Shown here: one piece after another, positions 7,470 through 16,514 of the stretch
Numbering within the stretch: the first letter of the stretch is position 1
How the letters are laid out: the number at the start of each line of letters is the position of its first letter
Source: CALFBG01 sp045110315
Lineage (GTDB): Bacteria > Bacteroidota > Bacteroidia > Chitinophagales > Saprospiraceae
Reading direction: 5' to 3'
DNA length: 64,000 nucleotides
NCBI GenBank assembly: GCA_045110315.1
Contig: JBGCFY010000046.1
Coordinates: 52,926 to 116,925 of the forward strand
Translations under genes and position numbers: made by a program
The notes under the pieces: generated by a model
The model's database searches: none
What the model was told of the DNA's origin: nothing
The model's input: the letters and a program-made list of their open reading frames with translations, nothing else

Positions 7470-9194
7470 TTAGCGTGTAAAAGGGCGTTCAAAGACAGAG
7501 CGATTCCCTTGATGATCTTGAACTTCCAAGCGCAGTACATGCTTCCCTTTCCCGATTCGTCCGTCGAAGCGATGCGTTAGTAAATCCTTTTTGGCGTCGT
7601 AGGAAAAAAGTATCCATTGTCCATCTACTGTGGCAGTGTAACTAAACTCATCTAAGTTGCGCGCTACGGAATAGTTTTCTTTGATGGCAAAGCTCATTTT
7701 AGAAAAGCCACGCATATCTTTTTTAAATCTTTTAGGAATAATTCGAGGTGCTTTTTTATCAACCATAATGGAGTAATCTCCAAAGTCTCTCACCTTCGCC
7801 ATTAGCCGGCCATCTTTCCAAGTACCACCACAGTTTTTTACTTTGTTATTTTTACCACAATACGCAATGAACGCCTTCCCACGTAGAGAATCTGGCAAAC
7901 CTACTGGTTGAATTCCTATATCGAAATAACGGTGAACGGGCATTTTGTAATCATGGATATGATGGACGGAGGAATAGACATCATTAGATTTTTCGGCACT
8001 GGCTTGGTATTGTAAATATAGTGGTTCGTAAAGGCTATTTTTGGGAAAGAATAAATATAGCGAAGAGGTTTCAATCATATTTTCCTCTTGGTAAGGTAGA
8101 ATATAGTTGTACGTTTTTGATTTTGGTGTGGAAATTTCTTTGCGCTTGACCCAGAACTCTAAGCTTGCCGTATTTCCGTCATAATCTTTAGCTTTGAGGG
8201 TAATTTTGCTCGTCTGATGTTGGTGCAAATCAATTACACCATTCCCTAATTGATTTGGGTAAATCGATAATTTATTTCCCGGAAGGGCATAACAACGATT
8301 AAAATAACTCTTCTTCGTTACTTGCTCTTCGTAATCTAAATGTGCATTGATATAGCGCGTTTCATCGAAGGCAAAAGTTTCCATTTCAAAATCATAGATC
8401 AACTGATCATCTTGATACATAGCCACCGAATAAACCCCATTCCAATTCGCAACCCCAGCAAAATGATCGTAAGTTTTCAACCCGAATCCTGCGCGCCATG
8501 CGCCAATGCTCATTGTGTCTCCCTTGATCTTATAACGATTATTTTTTAGTTTAATCAATTTAAGCGTTTTGGTCGCTTGGGTAACTCTTTTATCGTTGAG
8601 GGAATAGATTTTAAGCTCGTGGAGCTTTGGAGGGCGATTATCTGTTACTTGAATGCCGAAGAGTAAAGGATTGATAGGCTTTTCCGTTTTGGTATCTCGA
8701 ATTTCGAAGTGTAAATGTGGTCCATAGGATCGACCAGAAAGCCCTAATTTCCCGAGTTCTTCACCTTTGTCTAAGGAGAATTCTCCTGGTTTGGGGAAAA
8801 GTTCTAGCTCATAAGTTTGTGCTTTGTACTGTGCCGTTTTAACATAATTTTCCAAAGCTTTGCTAAAGCGATCAAGGTGCGCATAGACACTCGTATACCC
8901 GTTGGGATGATCTACGTAAATCACTTTGCCATAGCCTCCCGCAGCTACTTTTACACGCGAGACGTAACCTTCTGCAATTGCCAAAATGGGTTCTCCGGTT
9001 TTACCATTCCGCGATTTAATGTCGATGCCTGCGTGGAAATGATTAGGTCTTAATTCTCCGAATGTACCAGACAGTTTGATACTATGCGTAACGGGAGAAC
9101 GGAAATAATCTTGTGGATAGTTTTTACGCAAAGGCAAAGAACTAAAGCTCAATGCACTAATAAAAATAACGAAAAGGAAAAGTACTATTCGCAT
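7470..9194 (-). CDS. M23-family metalloendopeptidase, exported
   Basis: A LytM-type zinc peptidase expected to cut peptidoglycan cross-links. 574 residues with a signal peptide (residues 1-20). The catalytic domain covers about residues 33-180. HFHAGIDI supplies H54 and D58, and PHLHFEIRD supplies H160 and H162, so the zinc and catalytic residues are intact. About 390 residues follow with no domain I recognise. They look beta-rich (KITLKAKDYDG, HVLRLEVQDHQGN) and may be Ig-like substrate- or partner-binding domains. Single-gene transcription unit. An active enzyme in the periplasm or at the outer membrane is likely. Confidence 0.88.
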   Translation of the reverse strand: MRIVLFLFVIFISALSFSSLPLRKNYPQDYFRSPVTHSIKLSGTFGELRPNHFHAGIDIKSRNGKTGEPILAIAEGYVSRVKVAAGGYGKVIYVDHPNGYTSVYAHLDRFSKALENYVKTAQYKAQTYELELFPKPGEFSLDKGEELGKLGLSGRSYGPHLHFEIRDTKTEKPINPLLFGIQVTDNRPPKLHELKIYSLNDKRVTQATKTLKLIKLKNNRYKIKGDTMSIGAWRAGFGLKTYDHFAGVANWNGVYSVAMYQDDQLIYDFEMETFAFDETRYINAHLDYEEQVTKKSYFNRCYALPGNKLSIYPNQLGNGVIDLHQHQTSKITLKAKDYDGNTASLEFWVKRKEISTPKSKTYNYILPYQEENMIETSSLYLFFPKNSLYEPLYLQYQASAEKSNDVYSSVHHIHDYKMPVHRYFDIGIQPVGLPDSLRGKAFIAYCGKNNKVKNCGGTWKDGRLMAKVRDFGDYSIMVDKKAPRIIPKRFKKDMRGFSKMSFAIKENYSVARNLDEFSYTATVDGQWILFSYDAKKDLLTHRFDGRIGKGKHVLRLEVQDHQGNRSVFERPFTR

Positions 9195-9252
9195 GAAAAT
9201 TTGTTTTGATGATTTTCTAGCAATGAAGTTATTTAATAATTCGATGACAAGT

Positions 9253-9298
9253 AAATACTAAGACAAATTTTTTTTACCATTAAATTGTGTTAGTACTT
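9253..9298. repeat. Imperfect palindromic repeat, copy 1
   Basis: The left arm AAATACTAAGACAA (9253-9266) pairs with TTGTGTTAGTACTT (9285-9298). The loop contains a T8 run followed by ACCATTAA. It is nearly identical over about 45 bp to the copy at 35910-35955. It lies between aat and the M23 gene, both on the minus strand. Confidence 0.8.
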
Positions 9299-9421
9299 AA
9301 CTACAGAACGTTTAAAGTAACGGCGCTATTTCTCTATTGTTTAAGAATCTATTGTTTAAGAAAAGAATTGAAATATTCCTAACTGAAAGTTTATTATATT
9401 GAAATTTGAGTACCAATACAA

Positions 9422-10141
9422 CTAAGCATTTTTCCAGATGAGCTTAGGATCGAAACGAGGTCCCCAACTTTCTTGGACGGTTTCTACTATCGCATTATTA
9501 GCCATTATTTTCAGAAAGTCTTTTCTAGGAATACCGCGTCCACCCAAAGTTTCTAGGTGTTGCGTTTCTTGTTGGCAATCTACGAGTTCGTAGCCCCAAG
9601 CATCTAGGTGTTTCACCAAGCTAATAAAACCAAATTTAGAAGCATTGCTAACTTTTGCGAACATCGATTCCCCGTAGAAACATTTCCCTAGTGCTACGCC
9701 ATAAAGCCCTCCGACTAATGCTCCATCTTGCCAAACTTCAACGGAATGTGCAAAGCCTAAATCAAATAGACGCGTATAGGCATCAATCATATCCGTTGAG
9801 ATCCAAGTGCTACCATTTTGTCCTTTCCGCGGCTGTTGTTGACAGGAACGAATGACACCATCAAAATCTTGATCAAAACTTAATTCCAGCTTTTTTTGAT
9901 TGAAATAAGGACGCATACTCTTCGAAATTTTGAGCTCGTCGGGAAAGACTACAAAACGGGGATCAGGACTCCACCAGAGAATTGGATCTTCGGGATTGAA
10001 CCAAGGGAAAAGACCAATTCTGTACGCTAGTAATAAGCGATCGACAGATAAATCACCTCCTACAGCAAGAATACCATCCTCGTTGGCTAGTTCAGGATGT
10101 GGAAAGGTAAGTTCATTTTCTGTTAACCAAAATACAGGCAC
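9422..10141 (-). CDS. aat: Leucyl/phenylalanyl-tRNA--protein transferase
   Basis: Transfers Leu or Phe from charged tRNA to the N-terminus of proteins beginning with Lys or Arg, creating an N-degron that ClpS delivers to ClpAP. 239 residues, full length. Family motifs include GILAVGGDLSVDRLLLAYR, GIFPWF in the form GLFPWF, ILWWSPDPR, GLYGVALGKCFYGESMFA and the FKY region near the end. The start is GTG at 10141: no in-frame ATG precedes it before a stop, and MPVFWL is a normal N-terminus. clpS lies 247 bases upstream on the same strand, but a hairpin terminator separates them. Confidence 0.95.
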   Translation of the reverse strand: MPVFWLTENELTFPHPELANEDGILAVGGDLSVDRLLLAYRIGLFPWFNPEDPILWWSPDPRFVVFPDELKISKSMRPYFNQKKLELSFDQDFDGVIRSCQQQPRKGQNGSTWISTDMIDAYTRLFDLGFAHSVEVWQDGALVGGLYGVALGKCFYGESMFAKVSNASKFGFISLVKHLDAWGYELVDCQQETQHLETLGGRGIPRKDFLKIMANNAIVETVQESWGPRFDPKLIWKNA

Positions 10142-10323
10142 TTCGGGTATTTATTTTAGGTGTTAAACTAGCACATGTTACAAGCTCTCGGTATCAAGTT
10201 GTACGAATTGCGCTTGATGTGAAGTAGTGCAGTAACACAACTATTATTTTTTTTAGACGTATCGTAGAATTGTGACCAGAATTTCTTTGGTAAAGAAAAG
10301 TCTCTTTGAACAACTTCATTCAT

Positions 10324-10359
10324 AAAAATACAGCAATGACCTTTTGACCATTGCTGTAT
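10324..10359 (-). terminator. Intrinsic terminator after clpS
   Basis: ATACAGCAATG (10328-10338) and CATTGCTGTAT (10349-10359) form a perfect 11-bp stem with a 10-base loop. On the minus strand TTTT follows at 10327-10324. It starts 30 bases past the clpS stop. Confidence 0.8.
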
Positions 10360-10388
10360 TGAGCGTAATTCTCTAGAAAAAGTTAAGT

Positions 10389-10688
10389 TTACTTAGTCGT
10401 TTCAATCACTGCGGATAGACCTCTATCCACTAAAGCATCCTTAAAAGGTTTCAGAACTAATTTTGGAGCGGTCTTCACTGTTGCTTTGCCTTTAAAATGA
10501 ATGAGTAAAGAAAGCTGTTCTGCTTGTTCAGAACTATAGTTTAGGATTTCAACGAAAGATTGGATAACCCAATCAAAAGTATTAACCTCATCATTATAAA
10601 CAATTAGCTGCGACTGTATTCCAACATCCGTTGATGCTTCCATCAGGAGCACTTCTTCTATATCTTCTGTAGTTTGGTTATAGCCCAT
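10389..10688 (-). CDS. clpS: ATP-dependent Clp protease adaptor ClpS
   Basis: Binds proteins with N-terminal Leu, Phe, Tyr or Trp and hands them to the ClpA/ClpC unfoldase. 99 residues. The core motif is LIVYNDEVNTFDWV, with N32 and D33 in the position that holds the substrate amino group. IHFKGKA with H64 corresponds to the conserved His of the hydrophobic pocket. The first 25 residues are the flexible N-terminal extension. aat is the next gene downstream, so the enzyme that makes such N-termini and the adaptor that reads them are neighbours. Confidence 0.93.
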   Translation of the reverse strand: MGYNQTTEDIEEVLLMEASTDVGIQSQLIVYNDEVNTFDWVIQSFVEILNYSSEQAEQLSLLIHFKGKATVKTAPKLVLKPFKDALVDRGLSAVIETTK

Positions 10689-10900
10689 TATAAAATATTT
10701 TTATTATAAATACATTAAATACATTGTAACATAAATTTATTTGCTTTTTGAATATGTCTTTTCGCCTCACTCTTTGTCACGTCCTCACCTTGATCGCTAT
10801 GGCTATCAGATTCCGGGCATTTCTCGATTGACACTAAAACTCATTATCCAAAATTTTAACTAACTTATGTTGCAGCATATTAAACTTAGTAATATATAAA

Positions 10901-11371
10901 CTAGTTTAGGCGCGATAAAGTTTCCTTTACTTTAGAAAAATCTGGTAAATCGCCCGCAGATTCTAATACTTCTGCATACTGTACCATTCCTTCTTTGTCG
11001 ATCACAAAAGCTGCTCGTTTTGAGACCCCTTTCATATCCAAAACAAAATCTTCGTATAAAGCGCCGTAAGCACGAGATACATTTTTGTTAAAATCGGATA
11101 AAAGTGGAAAATTATATTTTTCTGTTTCTTTAAATTTCTCTAGTGTAAATAAGGAATCTACAGATACGGCTAGAATTTGAGCATCCAATTCTTCATAAGT
11201 TCCAATATCGTCTCTCATCGTACAGAGCTCCGTGGTACATACTCCCGTAAATGCTAGAGGAAAAAATAACAATACGACATTTTTACCTTTATAATTTTCT
11301 AAAGAAACTTCAGAAGTATCCGAAGCTCGAAGGGTGAAATTAGGGGCTTTATCTCCAATCTTAATAATCAT
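10901..11371 (-). CDS. Peroxiredoxin, AhpE/Bcp-like
   Basis: A second thiol peroxidase of 156 residues. GDKAPNFTL and FFPLAFTGVCTTELC are typical. Cys45 is peroxidatic and Cys50 could resolve it. The FTGVCT form, instead of the TPxCT of Bcp, points to the AhpE-like branch, and FVIDKEGMVQY is shared by the superfamily. It probably reduces peroxides in the cytosol. The electron donor cannot be told from sequence. It stands alone on the minus strand, 212 bases upstream of clpS. Confidence 0.88.
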   Translation of the reverse strand: MIIKIGDKAPNFTLRASDTSEVSLENYKGKNVVLLFFPLAFTGVCTTELCTMRDDIGTYEELDAQILAVSVDSLFTLEKFKETEKYNFPLLSDFNKNVSRAYGALYEDFVLDMKGVSKRAAFVIDKEGMVQYAEVLESAGDLPDFSKVKETLSRLN

Positions 11372-11674
11372 TTTATTGCTAGTGTTTATAGGGTGAAAAG
11401 TTCATTTTGACCGGCAGCACCGTGGCAAAATGAAGTAAAATCTTGTTGCTAAGAAATTTTCGCTTAAGCTAGGAGTTATTTTAAACTCGTCTCCATTCTG
11501 TAAAATTCTAGAAATTCGAAAAAGCCTAAGTTTTCAAAGATATGGAATTGCGTTGAATTTTTAATTGATGTACGCTCAAAATTGATCGCAAAAATGTAAA
11601 TTTTAGCTATATTCGGCGAATATGACGAAAATCATACTTTTTTTAAACTCATTTTCTACTCTTTTCCTACTCGA
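11372..11674. other. Divergent intergenic region
   Basis: Lies between the divergent peroxiredoxin and EamA genes. A short palindrome (ATTCGGCGAAT, near 11610) is the only structure I see. No promoter box of good quality was found for either gene. Confidence 0.35.
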
Positions 11675-12589
11675 ATGAAGGCAAAACAGCGTGCTTACCT
11701 AGAACTACATTTCGCCGTACTTTTGTTTGGTTTGACCGCTATTCTGGGAGACCTTATTCATCTATCTGCTTTATTGATCGTATGGTGGCGCGTTTTGATT
11801 ACCTGTATCAGTCTCTTTTTTTTGATTCGCTTTGGCAAATTCTTAAGAGAAATTCCCCGTAAGATTGTGCTCCAATTTATGGGAATTGGCGTTTTAGTAG
11901 CGCTCCATTGGCTTTGTTTTTTTGGTGCTGTTAAGTATTCTAATGCCTCGATCTGTTTGGTTTGTATGGCAACAACTTCTTTTTTCACTTCCTTTTTAGA
12001 GCCCTTATTACTACAACAACGCATCAAATGGTACGAAATCCTTTTGGGTTTATTGATTATTCCTGGGATGGTTTTGGTGGTAAACAATACAGAACTTTCG
12101 ATGATGGCGGGCATTGCCGTTGGGCTACTTTCCGCTTTTCTCGCGGCAGTTTTTTCTATTCTCAATAAAAAAATGGTTGATCAAGCGGACCCGATGAGTA
12201 TTACTTTTTTAGAATTAGGTAGTGCTTGGTTGTTTCTTAGCTTGCTCTTACCTTTTTACTTCTATTATAATCCCGAAGCAAGCTTTCTACCTAATCAAAC
12301 TGACCTCGGCTACTTAGCGATCTTAGCTCTGTTGTGTACGACGCTTGCTTACGTACTTTCTCTCCGAGCGCTAAAACATATTTCTGCTTTCGCTTCTAAC
12401 TTGACCATTAATCTAGAACCCGTTTACGGAATTTTACTCGCTTACTTTATCCTACAAGAAAACGAAGAATTAAGTAATGGTTTTTACTACGGTGTCTGCA
12501 TCATTTTGATCGCCGTTTTTTCCTATCCCTTTTTGACAAGACTATTTGAAAATAAAGATATGGTAGGAAGCAACGAAGAAATTTCTTAA
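11675..12589 (+). CDS. EamA-family (DMT) membrane transporter
   Basis: 304 residues with about ten hydrophobic helices in two similar halves, as in the drug/metabolite transporter superfamily. The first half holds ALLIVWWRVLITCIS and ALHWLCFFGAVKYSNAS, the second FLELGSAWLFLSLLLPF, LCTTLAYVLSLRALKHIS and TINLEPVYGILLAYFILQE. This last stretch (NLEPVxGxLLA) is the strongest EamA mark. The substrate may be an amino acid, nucleotide or other metabolite and cannot be told. Monocistronic, followed by its own promoter-separated neighbour. Confidence 0.88.
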   Translation: MKAKQRAYLELHFAVLLFGLTAILGDLIHLSALLIVWWRVLITCISLFFLIRFGKFLREIPRKIVLQFMGIGVLVALHWLCFFGAVKYSNASICLVCMATTSFFTSFLEPLLLQQRIKWYEILLGLLIIPGMVLVVNNTELSMMAGIAVGLLSAFLAAVFSILNKKMVDQADPMSITFLELGSAWLFLSLLLPFYFYYNPEASFLPNQTDLGYLAILALLCTTLAYVLSLRALKHISAFASNLTINLEPVYGILLAYFILQENEELSNGFYYGVCIILIAVFSYPFLTRLFENKDMVGSNEEIS

Positions 12590-12625
12590 GTGCTTTCTCT
12601 CCGAGCAATTCTTTTATACTAGGAA

Positions 12626-12657
12626 GTTGTTTAACGTAGGCTTTTCTCCTATTTTTG
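12626..12657 (+). promoter_or_regulatory. Bacteroidota-type promoter of the O-methyltransferase gene
   Basis: GTTG (12626-12629), 20 bp, then TATTTTTG (12650-12657), a perfect TAnnTTTG -7 box with ideal spacing. The predicted transcription start is only a few bases before the ATG at 12674, so the leader is very short. Confidence 0.75.
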
Positions 12658-12673
12658 CAAAAAGAAATCATTT

Positions 12674-13309
12674 ATGAATTTTGCCTTAAAAAAGATTAAT
12701 GCTTATTGCGAAGCTCACACTACCAAACAATCCGAGGTATTGTACGAGCTAGAACGAGAAACCTATCTCAAAACGCTCGCGCCACAAATGTTATCAGGAC
12801 ATTTGCAAGGACAGTTTTTGAGCTTTATCAGTCAAATGATTCAACCGAAGTGTATTCTTGAAATTGGTACTTTTACCGGTTACTCCGCAATTGCTTTAGC
12901 CAAAGGACTTGCCCCGGATGGTATGTTGCATACGATTGAAGCCAACGAAGAGCTTGCACATATTAGCAATAAATACATCAAAAAAGCAGGGCTGAGCGAT
13001 CGCATTACAACTTACTGTACAGATGCTAAAGTACTCATCAAAACATTAGACTTGACTTTTGATTTGGTCTTTATTGATGCAGGTAAAAATGACTATGAAC
13101 TTTACTACGACTTGGTTTTTGATAAAGTAAAATCGGGCGGCTATCTCTTAGCAGACAACGTACTTTGGAGTGGAAAGGTGGTACAAGCTACGCACGATAA
13201 AGACACACAAACGATCGATCGATTCAACAAAAAGATACAGCAAGATCCGCGAGTAGAAAATGTTTTATTACCGATTAGAGATGGATTAATTTTAGTGCGT
13301 AAGCGATAA
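12674..13309 (+). CDS. SAM-dependent O-methyltransferase (family 3, catechol-type)
   Basis: 211 residues. The SAM-binding motif I is ILEIGTFTGYSAIALA (residues 61-76). HTIEAN is the acidic motif binding the ribose, and FDLVFIDAGKNDYELYYD with LLADNVLWSGKV completes the caffeoyl-CoA/catechol O-methyltransferase-like fold. D and N in these segments usually bind the divalent metal. The substrate is unknown: such enzymes methylate catechols or other vicinal diols. A strong promoter lies just upstream. The polysaccharide deacetylase gene follows after 42 bases and could be cotranscribed. Confidence 0.9.
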   Translation: MNFALKKINAYCEAHTTKQSEVLYELERETYLKTLAPQMLSGHLQGQFLSFISQMIQPKCILEIGTFTGYSAIALAKGLAPDGMLHTIEANEELAHISNKYIKKAGLSDRITTYCTDAKVLIKTLDLTFDLVFIDAGKNDYELYYDLVFDKVKSGGYLLADNVLWSGKVVQATHDKDTQTIDRFNKKIQQDPRVENVLLPIRDGLILVRKR

Positions 13310-13351
13310 GCAAGCACTTTTTTATTTGTTTTGCCCCTGAATTATTTGCTT

Positions 13352-14377
13352 ATGAAAAATGTGCAACAATGGCTCCTTCCCCTGGCCAAACCTTTCTCGT
13401 TGAATCATTTCATTCACTTGAGTGGTCAACGTTTATTGTTGCCTTTTTACCACAGTATTAAAGCTAAAAGTAAACTACCGCATCTCGAAAACCTGTATCC
13501 GCTCCGCACCAAAGAACAGTTTGAAGCAGATTTAGATTATCTTTTGGAACATTACGAGGCGATCAGTCTTTCAGAGTTAGTTGCTTGCATCGAAGAGGAT
13601 AAGGAAGTTCGAAAAAATAGTTTTTTCCTTTCTTTTGACGATGGCTTACGAGCTTGCTACGATCTCATTGCTCCTATTTTAAAACGCAAAGGTGTTCCTG
13701 CTTGCTTTTTTTTAAACTCGGCTTTTGTAGATAATCAAAAATTATTTTATCGCTATAAAGTGAGTCTACTCCTTGATCAAATCAATCACAAACCACCGAG
13801 TAAAAGCTTGACCAAAAAGTTAGAAACAATCTTGCAAAAAAGTGAGTTAGAAGGCTGGACGATGCGCGAACAAATCCTTTCCATCAACTATCAGCAAAAA
13901 GAGCTTATCGAAGAATTAGCACAATTGCTAAAAGTAGACTTTAAAAAATTTTTAGTACAAGAACAACCATACCTAACCACTACTCAAATTCAAGCAATGG
14001 AAAAAGATGGTTTTCAGTTTGGTGCGCACAGCATTGATCATCCCTTATACGAAGATCTCAGTCCATTGGATCAAATTGTACAGACGAAGGAAAGCCTACA
14101 TTTTATTGAAACGCATTGCCGACAAGCGATTCGTAGTTTTGCATTTCCTTTTACCGACGATGGTGTTTCTGCTTCTTTTTTTGATAAAATGCACCAAGAA
14201 CAGATTCTTGATATTTCTTTTGGAACCGCAGGTTTGAAAAAAGATAGTTGCCCATTTCATTTTCAACGACTACCGATGGAAGTTGGAGCTTACAGCGCAG
14301 CAGAAATTATAAAGAGCACCTATGCTTACTATTTAGCGAAAGCGCCACTAGGAAAAAACTTAGTACTCCGGTCGTAA
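13352..14377 (+). CDS. Polysaccharide deacetylase (NodB homology, CE4)
   Basis: Expected to remove N- or O-acetyl groups from a glycan. The ATG at 13352 is preferred. A TTG at 13331 would add only seven residues. 341 residues. FFLSFDDGLRACYD carries the D96/D97 pair of CE4 enzymes (base and metal ligand), and GAHSIDHPLY carries the metal histidines H225 and H229. SFAFPF corresponds to a later CE4 motif. An insertion of about 100 residues separates the two metal motifs. It converges with the minus-strand carrier-protein cluster, with 4 bases between the stops. No signal peptide is seen, so it may act on a lipid-linked or cytosolic precursor. Confidence 0.85.
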   Translation: MKNVQQWLLPLAKPFSLNHFIHLSGQRLLLPFYHSIKAKSKLPHLENLYPLRTKEQFEADLDYLLEHYEAISLSELVACIEEDKEVRKNSFFLSFDDGLRACYDLIAPILKRKGVPACFFLNSAFVDNQKLFYRYKVSLLLDQINHKPPSKSLTKKLETILQKSELEGWTMREQILSINYQQKELIEELAQLLKVDFKKFLVQEQPYLTTTQIQAMEKDGFQFGAHSIDHPLYEDLSPLDQIVQTKESLHFIETHCRQAIRSFAFPFTDDGVSASFFDKMHQEQILDISFGTAGLKKDSCPFHFQRLPMEVGAYSAAEIIKSTYAYYLAKAPLGKNLVLRS

Positions 14378-14381
14378 AGGT

Positions 14382-15479
14382 TTAAGTAAAAACCCAGTCG
14401 CCATCGCCATCTTGTATTACGGGAGTCTCTACCAAATACTTTTCTAGGCTTTCCGCAATACCGAAGGTTTTTTCTATTTCTTTTTGGTAATAAAAAAGCG
14501 TTTTCATCTTAGTCATGCATTCACAAATTTCTTTTTGAAAACAAACAAAACTTTCTGCTTGCTGTTCAATCAAGATTTCAAGAATACTATCAACGACTAG
14601 AGGCAACACTTCCTTTTCAAAGTAAACGTAAGGTAACTTCAACTGATGATCCCGATTCGTAAAGAATAATACGGCAACCAATTTTTCTCCTTTCCAAAGC
14701 TTGTAGACTAAATTTTTAAAAACAGTAGCCACACTAGAAAAGTAATAGCGAGCGGCTATCTCTTTGTCCTTGGGCTGCGTGGACAACCACGGATATGCTA
14801 AAATCCAATTGAGTGTTGCGCGATTACGACCGATTAATTCCTGAGTAGCGTGCGCAGTAATCCAGCTGCCCGTTGGTTCGTCAATTTTAGTGACGCTTTC
14901 TATACGAAGAGACTCTTGCTTGCGAGAGCGACGCCACCAAGTTTTTTTTGCGCGGTACCAACTCGCATTGAGGAGAAAATCTACCCCGCGCAAAAGTCCC
15001 GTAAAGGGTACAAGGCTCGCTTTTTTCTGAGGTAATATTTTGTGGAATTTGAAAGCTAGGAAACAACGTAAACCTACTATTTTGCGAAAGCTAAAACCAC
15101 CCATTTTTTCAAGGATCGTTGTGGAATGCGCTGGTAAATCATCAAATAGCATTCGGCCTTCCCACAGTTGTATCGCTCGTAGCAAAAGCGGTAATGCGAT
15201 TCGTTTACCTTTTTCAGGATGTCGCCACCAACAACTATTCCAAGCAACGGGTATTGATTGATCTTGTGCTAAGTGATCTGGCAAACAGCCAACGTAGCTG
15301 ATCACGTCCCCCGTTTTATCCGTCGCTACTAGTAAAACGATAGCTTCCGGTTTTGCCCGGGGATTGTGGTACTGAGATAAGGCACGCAATGGCGTAATGG
15401 GAAACGAATGGGTTTGCTGGAAAGCAGCGCTGGTCAACAGCCCTTTCAACTCCTTAAGCTTAAATTCGTGGATTTGCAT
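14382..15479 (-). CDS. GNAT-like protein, last gene of the carrier-protein cluster
   Basis: 365 residues, no confident family match. The N-terminal half looks like a GNAT acyltransferase: substrate-side strands (EAIVLLVATDKTGDVISYVG), then WWRHPEKGKRIALPLLLRAI in place of the acyl-CoA loop, and IPVAWNSCWW. The C-terminal half contains a second alpha/beta segment (ATVFKNLVYKLWKGEKLVAVLFF). The middle is very basic (AKKTWWRRSRKQ). It follows the carrier protein by 36 bases and is probably cotranscribed. I infer acyl or aminoacyl transfer from the context. Glycosyl or membrane attachment by the basic segment is possible but unproven. Confidence 0.6.
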   Translation of the reverse strand: MQIHEFKLKELKGLLTSAAFQQTHSFPITPLRALSQYHNPRAKPEAIVLLVATDKTGDVISYVGCLPDHLAQDQSIPVAWNSCWWRHPEKGKRIALPLLLRAIQLWEGRMLFDDLPAHSTTILEKMGGFSFRKIVGLRCFLAFKFHKILPQKKASLVPFTGLLRGVDFLLNASWYRAKKTWWRRSRKQESLRIESVTKIDEPTGSWITAHATQELIGRNRATLNWILAYPWLSTQPKDKEIAARYYFSSVATVFKNLVYKLWKGEKLVAVLFFTNRDHQLKLPYVYFEKEVLPLVVDSILEILIEQQAESFVCFQKEICECMTKMKTLFYYQKEIEKTFGIAESLEKYLVETPVIQDGDGDWVFT

Positions 15480-15515
15480 GAATTGAGGTATTCCTGAAAG
15501 GTAGACTTACAACGT

Positions 15516-15755
15516 TTAGGACAATTGACTTTGGATCCCTTTACAAATATCGCCTACCGTTTCAAAACCAATCATTTCCATTAAATTGAATTTGATTTCA
15601 AAATGACTTTCGATAGCATTAATAAGTATTGCGTGCCGCAACGAATCCCATGCTTCAATATCATCTGGGCGAGTCGTTTCTTCGATCGTCATTTTCTCGT
15701 TCGCAAAGACTTGTCGAAAGATGGTTTGTACGCTTACAAATATTTCTGTTGCCAT
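15516..15755 (-). CDS. Free-standing acyl/peptidyl carrier protein
   Basis: 79 residues with the four-helix carrier fold. WDSLRH carries Ser38, the expected phosphopantetheine attachment site. The surroundings (TTRPDDIEAWDSL, INAIESHFEIKFNLMEM, ETVGDICKGI) match ACP-like carrier proteins. No fatty-acid or polyketide genes are nearby. It lies 6 bases after a GNAT gene and downstream of an adenylation enzyme, so it probably carries the acid that this enzyme activates. A phosphopantetheinyl transferase must be supplied from elsewhere in the genome. Confidence 0.88.
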   Translation of the reverse strand: MATEIFVSVQTIFRQVFANEKMTIEETTRPDDIEAWDSLRHAILINAIESHFEIKFNLMEMIGFETVGDICKGIQSQLS

Positions 15756-15761
15756 AAGTTT

Positions 15762-16514
15762 TTATTGATATCCGAGTAGCCAATATACATCAAAGTTTCC
15801 GTATATTTTGAATCCGAGTTTTCGGTAAACACCTTCTCCCATTTTCGTAGCCTGTAAAGTTGCCAAATCGCAATCTTCATTTTTGGCGGCCGTTAAGGCG
15901 TAATGTGTCAAGGCAGAAGAAATACCCCGATTGCGAAAAGTTTCTAACGTAGAAACGGCATAAATTCCTACTGTATTATCTTTCACGAAGCTCAATAAGA
16001 TAGACGCCGCTTGGTCAGCAACTTTAGCTAAGTAAAAACGCGTGGCTTTTGAATGCTGATAAACAGTCTGAAACATATTTTCTTCGATGGGTCTACTTTT
16101 GAAGAGCGTTTCATTGGCGAGCGCCACCCAACGCTTTAAATCATCGCGTGTAGTTACTTCTTCGAGTGTCGCCGTACTCTTTGGTGCAGTAGATGCTAAA
16201 TCTGCTAAGCGCAAACACATACCTCGCCATTCCGCCAATTGCCTAAATCCATAATTCCCGAAGTGTTGATTAACCGCTAACAAATCGTTTTGTCGCAAAC
16301 GAATCCAAAATGCGGGAATGATGCTTTGTCTAATCCCTTCGACGATGGTTGGGAAGTCCGCGCTGAGCACATCCGAAGCAAAGATCATCGTTGGCCAAGA
16401 GGAAGGTCGGCAATCCACCCAATTGAAGTTTGGGCTCATTTGTAAAGTACAATTTCCGACGGTAGCAAGTTCTTGGTAGAGCTGTGTCAGATTTTTTTCA
16501 TTTCTATCAATCAA
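15762..16514 (-). CDS. GNAT-family acyltransferase
   Basis: 250 residues. The C-terminal half is a clear GNAT domain: IGIY-like strand TVGIYAVSTLETFRNRGISSALT, where RNRGIS replaces the Q/RxxGxG pyrophosphate loop, then ATLQATKMGEGVYRKLGFKIYG. The start is TTG at 16514. It overlaps the stop of the upstream ligase by 8 bases (ATTGATTGA), which suggests translational coupling, and I see no in-frame ATG nearby. The N-terminal 110 residues may be a degenerate second GNAT domain. In this context the donor could be acyl-carrier protein instead of acetyl-CoA, which is an inference. Confidence 0.8.
   Translation of the reverse strand: MIDRNEKNLTQLYQELATVGNCTLQMSPNFNWVDCRPSSWPTMIFASDVLSADFPTIVEGIRQSIIPAFWIRLRQNDLLAVNQHFGNYGFRQLAEWRGMCLRLADLASTAPKSTATLEEVTTRDDLKRWVALANETLFKSRPIEENMFQTVYQHSKATRFYLAKVADQAASILLSFVKDNTVGIYAVSTLETFRNRGISSALTHYALTAAKNEDCDLATLQATKMGEGVYRKLGFKIYGNFDVYWLLGYQ

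Noticed and set aside
10754..10831. 25-codon plus-strand frame (MSFRLTLCHVLTLIAMAIRF) in the clpS-peroxiredoxin gap
   Set aside because: Hydrophobic and slightly richer in GC than its surroundings, but no promoter or ribosome site; too short to claim.
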